A stretch of 51,898 nucleotides of DNA from the NCBI GenBank assembly GCA_964498125.1, contig CAZCGE010000007.1, positions 1 to 51,898 of the forward strand, written 5' to 3'. Positions 33,326 through 41,667 of the stretch are shown here, in pieces. Each line of letters opens with the position of its first letter. The stretch's first letter is position 1. A program made the position numbers and the translations under genes. The notes beneath the pieces are model-generated. The model was not told where the DNA came from. It did no database searches and saw only the letters and a list, made by a program, of their open reading frames with translations. The DNA comes from CAMDBL01 sp964498125 (lineage in GTDB: Bacteria; Pseudomonadota; Alphaproteobacteria; Rhizobiales; Hyphomicrobiaceae).

Positions 33326-34312
33326 ATGCGCATTGCAGTATTTGGATTGGGCGCCATCGGCGGGTATGTGGCGGCGCGGCTTGCCGCTTCGGGACACGAG
33401 GTCTCGGCGGTTGCGCGTGGGCCGACGCTGGCGGCGCTGCGCGAGCACGGCTTGACGTTGCGTGCGGGCGCGGAGACGCTGCGCGCGCGCATCAAGGTCA
33501 GCGAGCGGTCCTCCGAGCTTGGACCGCAGGACCTCGTCATCTCGACCGCCAAGGCAACGGCGCCGACCAGTCTCGCGGAAGGGCTGGCTCCCCTGCTCGG
33601 GCCACAGACCGCGGTGGTCTTTGCGCAGAACGGCATACCGTGGTGGTATGCAACGGGGCTGGCGGCAAGCCGGCCCAGGCCACCCGACCTCGCCCACCTC
33701 GACCCCCAGGGCACGTTGCGGCAGCTGATTGCGTCGCAGCGGATTGTCGGGGCTGTGATCCAGTCGTCCAACGAGATGATCGAGCCAGGCGTCGTCGTCA
33801 ACGAGACGCCGACCAACAATGCCCTGCTGGTCGGCGAGGCCGACGACAGCGATAGCGCACGCATCGCATCGATCAGGAGCACGTTGGTTGCCGCCGGTAT
33901 CGGCTCACCGGTGGTGCCCGACATCCGTCAGGCAATCTGGCGCAAGCTGGTCGTCAACATGAGTGCGTCGGTGCTGTGCCTGATCACCGGGCGGCGCCTG
34001 CCGATCGTCAGCGATGATGATCACATCGGCACGCTGTTCGAGCGGGTGGCGAGGGAGGGCATCGCTATCGCCGCGGCGCACGGCGTCGACGTCAGTTCTT
34101 ATGATCCAACGGCTTTTCGCAAGAAGAGGCCGCAGGATCACATGCCGTCGATCCGCCAGGACTATGATCGCAAGCGGGCCATGGAAATCGATGCCATTGT
34201 GCTGGCGCCGCAACTGTTCGCGCGCGCAGCCAGGCTGGAAACACCGAGCCTGGACGCCATCGCCGCCATCGCGCGGCGGATGGCGATCGAACGCGGATTG
34301 TACAGCGGCTGA
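33326..34312 (+). CDS. 2-dehydropantoate 2-reductase family protein (PanE/ApbA)
   Basis: A 328-residue NADPH-dependent ketopantoate reductase family member. The dinucleotide motif GLGAIGGYVA is at 7-16, QNGIPWWY follows about residue 100, and the second-domain helix RQAIWRKLVVNMSASV carries the conserved Lys. Family members reduce 2-dehydropantoate in pantothenate synthesis, but many paralogues act on other 2-oxoacids, and the other pan genes are absent here. The ATG follows a weak GAG site. It is upstream of rpiA in the same direction. Confidence 0.84.
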   Translation: MRIAVFGLGAIGGYVAARLAASGHEVSAVARGPTLAALREHGLTLRAGAETLRARIKVSERSSELGPQDLVISTAKATAPTSLAEGLAPLLGPQTAVVFAQNGIPWWYATGLAASRPRPPDLAHLDPQGTLRQLIASQRIVGAVIQSSNEMIEPGVVVNETPTNNALLVGEADDSDSARIASIRSTLVAAGIGSPVVPDIRQAIWRKLVVNMSASVLCLITGRRLPIVSDDDHIGTLFERVAREGIAIAAAHGVDVSSYDPTAFRKKRPQDHMPSIRQDYDRKRAMEIDAIVLAPQLFARAARLETPSLDAIAAIARRMAIERGLYSG

Positions 34313-34333
34313 TGCAGCGGAGGCGATGCCGAG

Positions 34334-35089
34334 ATGGCTGCGTCGAAACAGGAGAGTGCAGGCGCCATGAGCGCGGATCTGTGGAAAAAGCAAGCCGCCG
34401 CCAAGGCGGTCGATCTGGTCAAGTCCGGCATGCGGGTCGGGCTTGGCACCGGATCGACGGCGGAGAAGTTCATCGCCTTGCTGGGTGCGCGCGTGCAGGG
34501 CGGTCTTGACGTGCTGTGCGTGGCAACGTCCGAGCGCAGCGCCATGCAGGCGCGTGGCCTCGGGCTGCGGCTCTCCACCCTCGACGACACGCCCTATCTC
34601 GACCTCACGGTCGACGGCGCCGACGAGCTGGATGGGCAGCTCAATCTGCTCAAGGGCGGTGGCGGGGCGTTGCTGCGCGAAAAAATCGTGGCGACCGCGT
34701 CCGAACGTGTCGTCATCATCGCCGATGCCGGCAAGCGTGTGGAGACGCTGGGCGCCTTTCCTCTGCCGGTGGAGGTCGTGCGTTTTGGGCTCGCCTCGAC
34801 GCGCAACCTGATCGAGATGCTGGCCGGCGACGCGGGGTGTCGCGGCCCGATCAAGTTGCGTCTTGGCCGGGACGGCCAACCGTTCGTCACCGACGGCGGC
34901 AACTATATATTCGATTGCGCGTTCAGGCGGATCGACAAGGCCGAGATGCTCGACGAAGCGTTGAAAGCCATTCCCGGTGTGGTGGAAAATGGTCTTTTCC
35001 TCGGCATCGCCGATCTGGCCTTCGTCGCCGGTCCGGGTGGCGTCGATACCATCGCGGCCGAGGATCAGGATCGTCCTACGGCGGATTGA
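34334..35089 (+). CDS. rpiA: Ribose-5-phosphate isomerase A
   Basis: A 251-residue enzyme of the pentose phosphate pathway that interconverts ribose-5-phosphate and ribulose-5-phosphate. GLGTGSTA, DGADELD, and KGGGGALLREKIVA contain the phosphate-binding and catalytic Asp/Lys residues. The ATG at 34334 has GGAGG ten bases upstream; a Met 11 codons later also has AGGAGAG. It is 17 bp ahead of glcD, so these may be co-transcribed. Confidence 0.91.
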   Translation: MAASKQESAGAMSADLWKKQAAAKAVDLVKSGMRVGLGTGSTAEKFIALLGARVQGGLDVLCVATSERSAMQARGLGLRLSTLDDTPYLDLTVDGADELDGQLNLLKGGGGALLREKIVATASERVVIIADAGKRVETLGAFPLPVEVVRFGLASTRNLIEMLAGDAGCRGPIKLRLGRDGQPFVTDGGNYIFDCAFRRIDKAEMLDEALKAIPGVVENGLFLGIADLAFVAGPGGVDTIAAEDQDRPTAD

Positions 35090-35105
35090 ATGGAGATTGA
35101 GCTGC

Positions 35106-36554
35106 ATGTCGTTCATAGCGCTGCCGGAGCCGGACAAAAAGGTCATGGGGCGTCGCGAGTCGATCGTGCGCGATCTGCAGCGCATCGCCGGCAGTGATGC
35201 CGTCGTCGCCGATGAGGATGGCCGCCGCACCTTCGAGTCCGACGGCCTGACCGCTTACCGGCGCATGCCTCTCGTGGTCGTCCTGCCGCGCTCGACGGAG
35301 GATGTCGCGAAGGTGCTGCGCTATTGCCACGATCAGCGCCTCAAGGTCGTCCCGCGCGGTGCGGGAACATCTTTATGCGGCGGCGCGCTGCCGGCTGAAG
35401 ATGCCGTCGTCGTCGGCGTTTCGCGCATGTCGCGGGTGCTCGACCTCGACTACGACAATCGGACGGCGCGGGTCGAGGTGGGGATCACCAATCTGGCGAT
35501 TTCCGGCGCGGTCGCCGCGCGCGGCTTCTTCTATGCGCCCGATCCCTCGAGCCAGCTCGCCTGCACGCTGGCGGGCAACATCGCCATGAACTCGGGCGGC
35601 GCCCATTGCCTGAAGTATGGCGTCACCACCAACAACGTGCTCGGCCTCAAGATGGTGCTGATGGACGGCGAGGTGATCGAGATCGGCGGCACCCACCTGG
35701 ATGCCGAAGGCTACGACCTGCTGGGGTTGATCGTCGGCTCGGAAGGTCAGTTCGGCATCGTCACCGAGGCCACCGTGCGCATCCTGCGCCAGGCCGAGGG
35801 TGCGCGCCCGCTGATGCTGGGCTTCAATTCCAGCGAGGCCGCGGGCCAGTGCGTGTCGGCCATCATCGCCTCCGGCATTATCCCCGTTGCCATGGAATTC
35901 ATGGACAAGCCGGCGATTCACGTTTGCGAGGCCTTCGCCAAGGCGGGCTATCCGATGGACGTGGAAGCGCTGCTGATCGTCGAGGTGGAGGGCTCGGAGC
36001 AGGAGATCGCCAGGCTGTTGAACAGCATCGTCGGCATCGCCAAGCGGTTTTCCCCCCAAGTCGTGCAGGTGAGTGAGAGTGCCGAGCAGAGCGCGCGCAT
36101 CTGGAAGGGGCGCAAGTCGGCATTCGGCGCCATCGGCCGCATCTCCGACTACTACTGCATGGATGGCACCATCCCGCTCGGACGGTTGCCGGAGGTGCTG
36201 GCCAAGATCACGTCGATCTGTACCGGGTATGGCCTCAAGGTTGCCAACATCTTCCATGCCGGCGACGGCAATCTGCATCCGCTGATCCTTTATGATGCCA
36301 ACGACCCGCTGCAGATGGAGAAGGCCGAGATGGCCGGTGCCGAGATTCTGACCCTGTGCGTCGAGGTCGGGGGCTGCCTGACCGGTGAGCATGGGGTCGG
36401 CATCGAGAAGCGCGACCTGATGCCGGTCCAGTTCAACGAGGTCGATCTGGCGCTGCAAATGCGGATCAAGTCGGTGTTCGATCCGCATTGGCTGTTGAAT
36501 TCAGCCAAGGTCTTCCCGCTCGAAGGGCGACCCGGCGTGGAGCAAGCGGCTTGA
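35106..36554 (+). CDS. glcD: Glycolate oxidase FAD-linked subunit GlcD
   Basis: A 482-residue FAD-binding catalytic subunit of glycolate oxidase, which oxidises glycolate to glyoxylate at the membrane. The FAD site is PRGAGTSLCGG (83-93), MNSGGAHCLKYGVT follows, and the C-terminal HAGDGNLHP and GEHGVGIEKRD motifs carry catalytic residues. The ATG at 35106 was chosen by homology and a GGAG site. It is followed at 15 bp by glcE. The operon order glcDEF is standard, but here glcF is displaced. Confidence 0.92.
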   Translation: MSFIALPEPDKKVMGRRESIVRDLQRIAGSDAVVADEDGRRTFESDGLTAYRRMPLVVVLPRSTEDVAKVLRYCHDQRLKVVPRGAGTSLCGGALPAEDAVVVGVSRMSRVLDLDYDNRTARVEVGITNLAISGAVAARGFFYAPDPSSQLACTLAGNIAMNSGGAHCLKYGVTTNNVLGLKMVLMDGEVIEIGGTHLDAEGYDLLGLIVGSEGQFGIVTEATVRILRQAEGARPLMLGFNSSEAAGQCVSAIIASGIIPVAMEFMDKPAIHVCEAFAKAGYPMDVEALLIVEVEGSEQEIARLLNSIVGIAKRFSPQVVQVSESAEQSARIWKGRKSAFGAIGRISDYYCMDGTIPLGRLPEVLAKITSICTGYGLKVANIFHAGDGNLHPLILYDANDPLQMEKAEMAGAEILTLCVEVGGCLTGEHGVGIEKRDLMPVQFNEVDLALQMRIKSVFDPHWLLNSAKVFPLEGRPGVEQAA

Positions 36555-36569
36555 AGGAGCGCGTCCGAG

Positions 36570-37790
36570 GTGAATGAAATGTTGCGGCCGGCGGCCGAGT
36601 GGGAGCTGGCGAGCATACTGGCCGACATCGGCAAGCGCGGCAACCCGGTCGAGGTGATCGGAGCCGGCTCCAAGCGCGCATTGGGACGCCCCGTGCAGGC
36701 GGCGGTGGGCATCGCCACCACGGCGTTCAAGGGCGTCACGCTCTATGAGCCGACCGAACTCGTCATGTCGGCGCGCGCCGGCACGTCCTTGGCGTTGATC
36801 GAGGAAGAGCTGGCGCGCAACGGCCAGATGCTGGCATTCGAACCGCTCGACATGGGGCCAGCGCTCGGTCGGCCCGGCGACCAGGCGACCATCGGCGGCG
36901 TCTTCGCCACCAATCTGTCCGGGCCGCGGCGCGTCAATGCGGGCGCGGCGCGCGATCATCTACTGGGCGTGCGCGGCGTTAATGGTCGCGCCGAAGTATT
37001 CAAATCCGGTGGTCGCGTCATGAAGAACGTCACCGGCATCGATGTCGTGCGCGGCGTGGCCGGCAGCTGGGGCACGCTGGCGATCCTGACCGAAGTGACC
37101 TTCAAGGTGATGCCCCAGCCGGAAGATACACTGACTCTGGTCTACTTCGGCCTGCCCGACGACATCGCCGTCGAATTGCTGATGACGGCCATGGCGACAC
37201 CTTTCGAGATCACCGGCGCCAGCCACCTGCAGGCCGCCGTGGCGGCCCGCCTCGGCAGCGCGCCGTTGCGTCAGCAGGGAAAATCCGTGACGGCGATCCG
37301 CATCGAGAATTTTGCGCCCTCGCTCGCCTACCGCCGCGGCAAGCTCGAAGATGCGCTGCGGGTCTATGGGGCCTGCGAAGGCCTCGACCGGGAACAGTCA
37401 CTGGCTTTCTGGCGCCAGATCGCCAAGCTATCGGTGATGCCGGCTGGCGAGTCCATGCTGTGGCGGATATCGACGGCGGCGCGCAATGGACCCGAGGTGG
37501 TGCGTGCCCTTTCCCGCTACATGTCGGTGCACGCACTTTACGATTGGTCCGGGGGACTGGTGTGGCTCGAAGTCGAGCCCAGCGCCGACGCCGGCGCCTC
37601 CGACATTCGCCGGGTGCTGGCGAGCTATGGTGGCTATGCCACGCTGATTCGCGCCACACCCGCCGTCAGGTCGGCGATCGACGTGTTCCAGCCGCAGACG
37701 CCGGCCATCGAGCGTCTGACCAGGGGACTGAAGCAGGCGTTCGACCCGGGCCATATCCTCAATCCAGGGCGCATGTACGCGGCGCTGTGA
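36570..37790 (+). CDS. glcE: Glycolate oxidase FAD-binding subunit GlcE
   Basis: A 406-residue FAD-binding subunit of glycolate oxidase. It has the truncated FAD_binding_4 fold with EVIGAGSKRALG (28-39), TIGGVFATNLSGPRR, the long VTGIDVVRGVAG run, and the C-terminal KQAFDPGHILNPGRMY segment. The GTG start follows AAGGAGCG. It is normally followed directly by glcF; here 936 bp carrying repeats and a toxin-antitoxin pair intervene. Confidence 0.91.
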   Translation: MNEMLRPAAEWELASILADIGKRGNPVEVIGAGSKRALGRPVQAAVGIATTAFKGVTLYEPTELVMSARAGTSLALIEEELARNGQMLAFEPLDMGPALGRPGDQATIGGVFATNLSGPRRVNAGAARDHLLGVRGVNGRAEVFKSGGRVMKNVTGIDVVRGVAGSWGTLAILTEVTFKVMPQPEDTLTLVYFGLPDDIAVELLMTAMATPFEITGASHLQAAVAARLGSAPLRQQGKSVTAIRIENFAPSLAYRRGKLEDALRVYGACEGLDREQSLAFWRQIAKLSVMPAGESMLWRISTAARNGPEVVRALSRYMSVHALYDWSGGLVWLEVEPSADAGASDIRRVLASYGGYATLIRATPAVRSAIDVFQPQTPAIERLTRGLKQAFDPGHILNPGRMYAAL

Positions 37791-37799
37791 GGCGGGCTC

Positions 37800-37990
37800 G
37801 CAGGAATCCCCTCCCCCTCGCGGGAAGGGCTTAGGGGTGGGGGCACCATGGCGCGACGCGACCCGGAACATGCCCGACACTTTGGACAGACAGTGCCCGA
37901 CCCCAGGTGAATTGTTGAAGTTTTCTATCTGTACCTTGCGTGTGGCTCTACCCAAACCCCGCCCCTGTCCCCGCGGGGGAGAGGAGCGCC
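37800..37990. repeat. Repeat H, C/G-rich palindromic pieces with unique interior
   Basis: The left piece (about 37805-37844) reads CCCCTCCCCCTCGCGGGAAG, continuing to GGGGTGGGGG. The right piece (about 37955-37990) contains CCCCTGTCCCCGCGGGG followed by AGAGGAG. Both resemble intergenic C-rich palindromes that are common in proteobacteria. Between them lies 110 bp of ordinary DNA. It begins just after the glcE stop. Confidence 0.65.
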
Positions 37991-38051
37991 CCGGCGTGCC
38001 GCTTGCCTGCTTGCCGCTCGCGAACGCCGCCGGAGTGTGGTAGCCTGGTTT

Positions 38052-38306
38052 ATGATCAGAAAAGAAGCCATCGCCACCATCACCGCGCAACTCGAGTCCT
38101 TCGACGACGAGCGCGTGCAAGTCGTTGCAAACCTTGTGCAGTCTCTCGCAGTTGGCGATCTGAGGCGTGCGCTCAGCGGGCGCGAGCTTGCGCTTCTTGC
38201 GCAGGCCGAGCGTGACTTCGCGACGGGGAACACGCTAACACTCGATGAAATGGATGCCTACCTTGATGCTGCGAGGGCGCGCCGGTCTTCTGCTCGCAGC
38301 GCATGA
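38052..38306 (+). CDS. Type II antitoxin-like small protein
   Basis: An 84-residue, all-helical acidic/basic protein whose gene overlaps the next by ATGA (stop and start share bases 38303-38306). Such overlap, the small size and the C-terminal LTLDEMDAYLDAARARR helix are typical of antitoxins of RelE/ParE-type systems. No ribbon-helix-helix or HTH signature is obvious. The ATG at 38052 was preferred over a GTG at 38037. Its job is inferred from the partner. Confidence 0.68.
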   Translation: MIRKEAIATITAQLESFDDERVQVVANLVQSLAVGDLRRALSGRELALLAQAERDFATGNTLTLDEMDAYLDAARARRSSARSA

Positions 38307-38611
38307 GGACGATCCGCCTCTCGAAATCCTTTGCCGAAGAGTTCGACCGGCTGCTGGCGCAGGGTGAAGAGCGGTTCGGGCTTGCTGTCGTCGATGAGAA
38401 GCGTGCTCTTGTGCGTGGTGCGATCGCGAAACACCTTGCGTACTTTCCACGCCGACCGGTCGATTCCGTCCTCGGTATCTGCACTTATCACGTAACCGAC
38501 ACGCCGTTCGTGCTGCTCTACGACTACGACGATGCGGAGTTGAGGGTTCACCTGGTGGTGCACGGCCGTTCCGACTGGTCGCGGATCGATTTGAGCGCGG
38601 TGGAGTGGTGA
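38303..38611 (+). CDS. RelE/ParE-like toxin
   Basis: A 102-residue protein of the RelE/ParE toxin fold: N-terminal IRLSKSFAEEFDRLL helices, then VLGICTYHVTDTPFVLLYDYDDAELRVHLVVHGRSDW strands as in ribosome-dependent RNases or gyrase poisons. It overlaps the antitoxin by 4 bp. The pair lies between glcE and glcF. Whether the toxin cuts mRNA or blocks gyrase is not predictable. Confidence 0.75.
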   Translation: MRTIRLSKSFAEEFDRLLAQGEERFGLAVVDEKRALVRGAIAKHLAYFPRRPVDSVLGICTYHVTDTPFVLLYDYDDAELRVHLVVHGRSDWSRIDLSAVEW

Positions 38612-38627
38612 GGGTCGATTGACGACG

Positions 38628-38657
38628 GGTGCATTGCGCTTCGCTATCGCATCTCAC
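38628..38657. repeat. Degenerate half of repeat D
   Basis: GGTGCATTGCGCTTCGCTAT followed by CGCATCTCAC resembles the right half of repeat D (GGTGCAATACGCTTCGCTAT then TGCACCCTAC) with several changes. It follows the toxin gene by 17 bp and precedes glcF. Confidence 0.55.
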
Positions 38658-38726
38658 ACTGCGAGGTTCTGCTATATTTCCCGCTGACGCCCCGAGGGCA
38701 TCACCACATCACGAGCCCACACCTCC

Positions 38727-40094
38727 ATGCAGACCAACTTCACACGCAAGCAGCTACAGGATCCAAGGATCGCCGAGGTCGAGCGCATCCTGCGCCGCTG
38801 CGTCCACTGCGGGCTGTGCACGGCGACGTGCTCGACGTATGTGCTGCTCGGCGACGAGCGCGATAGCCCGCGCGGTCGCATCTATCTGATCAAGGACATG
38901 TTCGAGAAGGGGCGCGATGCAAGCCAGCAGGTGCGCCATCACGTCGACCGTTGCCTGTCGTGCCTGTCCTGCATGACCACATGCCCGAGCGGCGTCGACT
39001 ACATGCATCTGGTCGATCATGCCCGCGTGCACATAGACAAGACCGGCCGTCGCGGTCTCAAGGACCGCCTCGTGCGCTGGCTGCTGGCCGGTGTTCTGCC
39101 GTATCCTGAGCGTTTCCGCTTGGCGCTGCGCTTAGCCCCGCTTGGCCGCCCCTTCGTCGCCATCATGAAGCGCCTCGGCCTGAAGGAGCTGGCGGCGATG
39201 GTCGAGCTGGCCGGCGAGGTGCAGGCCGGCAGGGGCAAATACGAGGGGCCCGGCACGGCCGAGACGAAAGTCGAAATGCGCCGCCGCGTCATCCTGCTCG
39301 CCGGTTGCGCGCAGAAGGTCCTGCGCCCCGAGATCAATGACTCGACCATTCGGCTGCTGGCCCGGCGCGGCGTCGAGGTGATCGTGGCACCGGGGGCTGG
39401 ATGCTGCGGCGCGCTGGTGCATCACATGGGCAAAGAGCATCAGGCCCTGCAGCAGATCAGGCGCAACATCGATGCCTGGTCGAAGGTGATGGAGCGCGGG
39501 CCGGTCGACGCCGTCATCATCAATGCCTCGGGGTGCGGCACCACGGTCAAGGATTACGGCTACATGCTGCGGCACGATCCGGTCTACGCCGCGCGCGCCG
39601 AGCGCATCTCGGCGCTGACCAGGGACGTCACTGAATTCCTGGCGGGCTACGATTTGGGCGCGCCGGCGCGCTGGTCCTCGATCCGGGTGGCCTATCATTC
39701 GGCCTGCTCCATGCAGCACGGCCAGCGCATTGTCGACGAGCCCAAGGCCCTGCTCAGCAAGGCCGGTTTCAGCGTCGTCGATATTGCGGAAGGCCACATC
39801 TGCTGCGGTTCCGCCGGCACCTACAACATCCTGCAGCCGGAGATTGCCGGGGAATTGCGCGCGCGCAAGGCCAGCCATATTCGCAACGCCAAGGCCGATG
39901 TGGTTGCCGCCGGCAACATCGGCTGCATCACGCAATTGGCGCCGGCGCTCGACGTGCCGATCGCCCACACGATCGAGTTGCTCGACTGGGCCTATGGCGG
40001 CCCCGTTCCCCATGGACTCGAGGACCTCAGAGCATTTATCAACGATGTGCCGATCTCCGCCCGCTCGATCGACGACTATATCGGGACGGCGTGA
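38727..40094 (+). CDS. glcF: Glycolate oxidase iron-sulfur subunit GlcF
   Basis: A 455-residue iron-sulfur subunit that carries electrons from GlcDE to quinone. Two [4Fe-4S] motifs are CVHCGLCTATC (Cys 25, 28, 31, 35) and CLSCLSCMTTCP (Cys 76, 79, 82, 86). Two CCG-type motifs follow, GCCGALVHHMG and CCGSAGTYN. A TATATT-like hexamer near 38669 could be a private promoter, which would make sense because the TA insertion separates it from glcDE. It is followed by a metallophosphatase at 35 bp. Confidence 0.92.
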   Translation: MQTNFTRKQLQDPRIAEVERILRRCVHCGLCTATCSTYVLLGDERDSPRGRIYLIKDMFEKGRDASQQVRHHVDRCLSCLSCMTTCPSGVDYMHLVDHARVHIDKTGRRGLKDRLVRWLLAGVLPYPERFRLALRLAPLGRPFVAIMKRLGLKELAAMVELAGEVQAGRGKYEGPGTAETKVEMRRRVILLAGCAQKVLRPEINDSTIRLLARRGVEVIVAPGAGCCGALVHHMGKEHQALQQIRRNIDAWSKVMERGPVDAVIINASGCGTTVKDYGYMLRHDPVYAARAERISALTRDVTEFLAGYDLGAPARWSSIRVAYHSACSMQHGQRIVDEPKALLSKAGFSVVDIAEGHICCGSAGTYNILQPEIAGELRARKASHIRNAKADVVAAGNIGCITQLAPALDVPIAHTIELLDWAYGGPVPHGLEDLRAFINDVPISARSIDDYIGTA

Positions 40095-40129
40095 GCGGTC
40101 GTTGCAGGGCACGCCTGGGGGGCTGAATT

Positions 40130-40927
40130 TTGTTCGAGGATCGGCGTGGGGAGAGCGGGCCCTTTGACATCATCGGCGACGTGCATGGCTGTGCTGACGA
40201 GCTGATCGAGCTGTTGCAGCTCTTGGGTCATGCGGCCCGGCTCGAGGGCGGCGGCGTCGGGCGCCGGGCGGTGACCAGGGTGGCGCGCGGACGCCGCGTG
40301 GTGTTCGTCGGCGATCTGGTCGATCGCGGGCCTGCCTCGCCCGACGTTGTGCGCATCGCCATGGCCATGGTCGCGACAGGACAAGCTTGGTGCGTGCCCG
40401 GCAATCACGACAACAAGTTCATGCGCTGGCTGCAGGGGCGCCCCGTCAAGATCGTTCATGGGCTCGAGGCGACCGTCGCGCAAATGCAGGCGGAGCCGCC
40501 AGAGTTCCACACCGCGGCGCGCGTCTTCATCGAGAGCCTGGTCAATTACATCTGGCTCGATTCAGGCAATTTGATTGTCACGCACGCCGGCCTCGAGGCG
40601 CGCATGATCGGCGAGAGCGGCGATCACGTGCGCCGCTTCTGCTTGTTCGGCGATACCGACAACAAGCTCGACGAGCACGGCCTGACCATCCGCTATCACT
40701 GGGCGGCCGGCTATCGCGGCGAGCCGGCGATCGTTTATGGCCACACGCCGGTAGCGCAGGCCCTCTGGTTCAACAACACGCTGTGCATCGATACCGGCGC
40801 GGTGTTCGGTGGCAGCCTGACGGCACTGCGCTGGCCCGAGCGCGAGATCGTCAGCGTTTCAGCGCGAGCCGAATATGCCGTGTCGAAGAAACCGTTCGGG
40901 CATCCGCCGCATCGACCGGCACGCTGA
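40130..40927 (+). CDS. Metallophosphoesterase (PrpE/ApaH-like protein phosphatase)
   Basis: A 265-residue calcineurin-type phosphoesterase with GDVHG (16-20), GDLVDRG (61-67), GNHDN (91-95), and a HAG motif for the last metal ligand. Related proteins are serine/threonine phosphatases or diadenosine tetraphosphatases (PrpE). The start is TTG at 40130 after GGGGGG. Overlap with function of the glycolate operon is unlikely; it may just be read through from glcF. The length is normal. Confidence 0.82.
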   Translation: MFEDRRGESGPFDIIGDVHGCADELIELLQLLGHAARLEGGGVGRRAVTRVARGRRVVFVGDLVDRGPASPDVVRIAMAMVATGQAWCVPGNHDNKFMRWLQGRPVKIVHGLEATVAQMQAEPPEFHTAARVFIESLVNYIWLDSGNLIVTHAGLEARMIGESGDHVRRFCLFGDTDNKLDEHGLTIRYHWAAGYRGEPAIVYGHTPVAQALWFNNTLCIDTGAVFGGSLTALRWPEREIVSVSARAEYAVSKKPFGHPPHRPAR

Positions 40928-41028
40928 GGCTTCTCCCTATCGCGCAGCGTAGGGGGAGTGCAGGCGGCTGGTCGGAATAAACTGAGAGCAACGCGAGGTG
41001 GGTCAGGCGCGGGAGTTGCAGAATTCAG

Positions 41029-41125
41029 CCGTAGGGTGAGTTAGGGCGCAGCCCGGAACGCACCGTGCTGCCGCAGGATGGTGCGGTACGGCCGGATCAA
41101 GTGTCCGGCCTACCGCACCCTACGG
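41029..41125. repeat. Repeat G, 97-bp nested palindrome
   Basis: Outer arms CCGTAGGGTG and its complement (41116-41125), with an inner hairpin GGTGCGGTACGGCCGGA...TCCGGCCTACCGCACC. It shares the GTAGGGTG end with repeat D. It lies between the phosphatase and DoxX genes. Upstream at 40931-40962 is a weaker CTCCCTA/TAGGGGGAG hairpin that may terminate the phosphatase transcript. Confidence 0.82.
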
Positions 41126-41193
41126 TGTCTCCTTAGGCTCACCCGCGTCGCCGCTCAGGGCACGCCTGTCCGCAGCAACCTATGGAGGACCTC

Positions 41194-41598
41194 ATGACCG
41201 ACACGCTGGCACTGATAGGCCGCCTGGCGCTGGTCGCCATATTCTTTCTGAGCGGCATCAACAAGCTCGTCGGGTTCGACGGCACGGTGCGCTACATCGC
41301 CGCCAAACCGTTCCTGCCGCTGCCGCAGGTTCTGGCAGGCATCGCCGTCGCCGTCGAGATCCTGGCGCCCCTGCTGATCGCCTTCGGCTGGCGGACGCGG
41401 CTGGCAGCCCTGGCCCTGGCCGCCTTCACGATCATCGTCACGCCCATTTTCCACGACTACTGGGCGCTGACGGGAGGCGCGCGGATCGGCCAGTATCTGC
41501 ACTTCTGGAAGAACATTGGCCTGATCGGCGGCCTCGTGCTGCTGGCGGCCCACGGCCCCGGCGGCTTCAGCGTGGATGGGCGCAAGCAGCGCGCGTGA
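41194..41598 (+). CDS. DoxX family membrane protein
   Basis: A 134-residue four-helix membrane protein of the DoxX family: helices near residues 4-22, 42-60, 66-84 and 105-122. LSGINKLVGFDGTV is the family signature. Members include thiosulfate:quinone oxidoreductase subunits and uncharacterised redox-linked proteins; the function here is unknown. The start at 41194 follows GGAGG at 41184; an upstream ATG at 41182 would place that site inside the gene. It is 69 bp ahead of tex. Confidence 0.8.
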   Translation: MTDTLALIGRLALVAIFFLSGINKLVGFDGTVRYIAAKPFLPLPQVLAGIAVAVEILAPLLIAFGWRTRLAALALAAFTIIVTPIFHDYWALTGGARIGQYLHFWKNIGLIGGLVLLAAHGPGGFSVDGRKQRA

Positions 41599-41667
41599 CC
41601 GCCCTTTGACCGCCCGCTTGCCGGTGCTAGCGTCCGCCCCGATTCATCGTCGTCGCGGAGGCCTGCC

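Noticed and set aside
37840..37930. Insertion-sequence remnant near the glcE 3' end
   Set aside because: The stretch between the C-rich palindromes has no transposase-like frame and no clear terminal repeats; called only as repeat surroundings.
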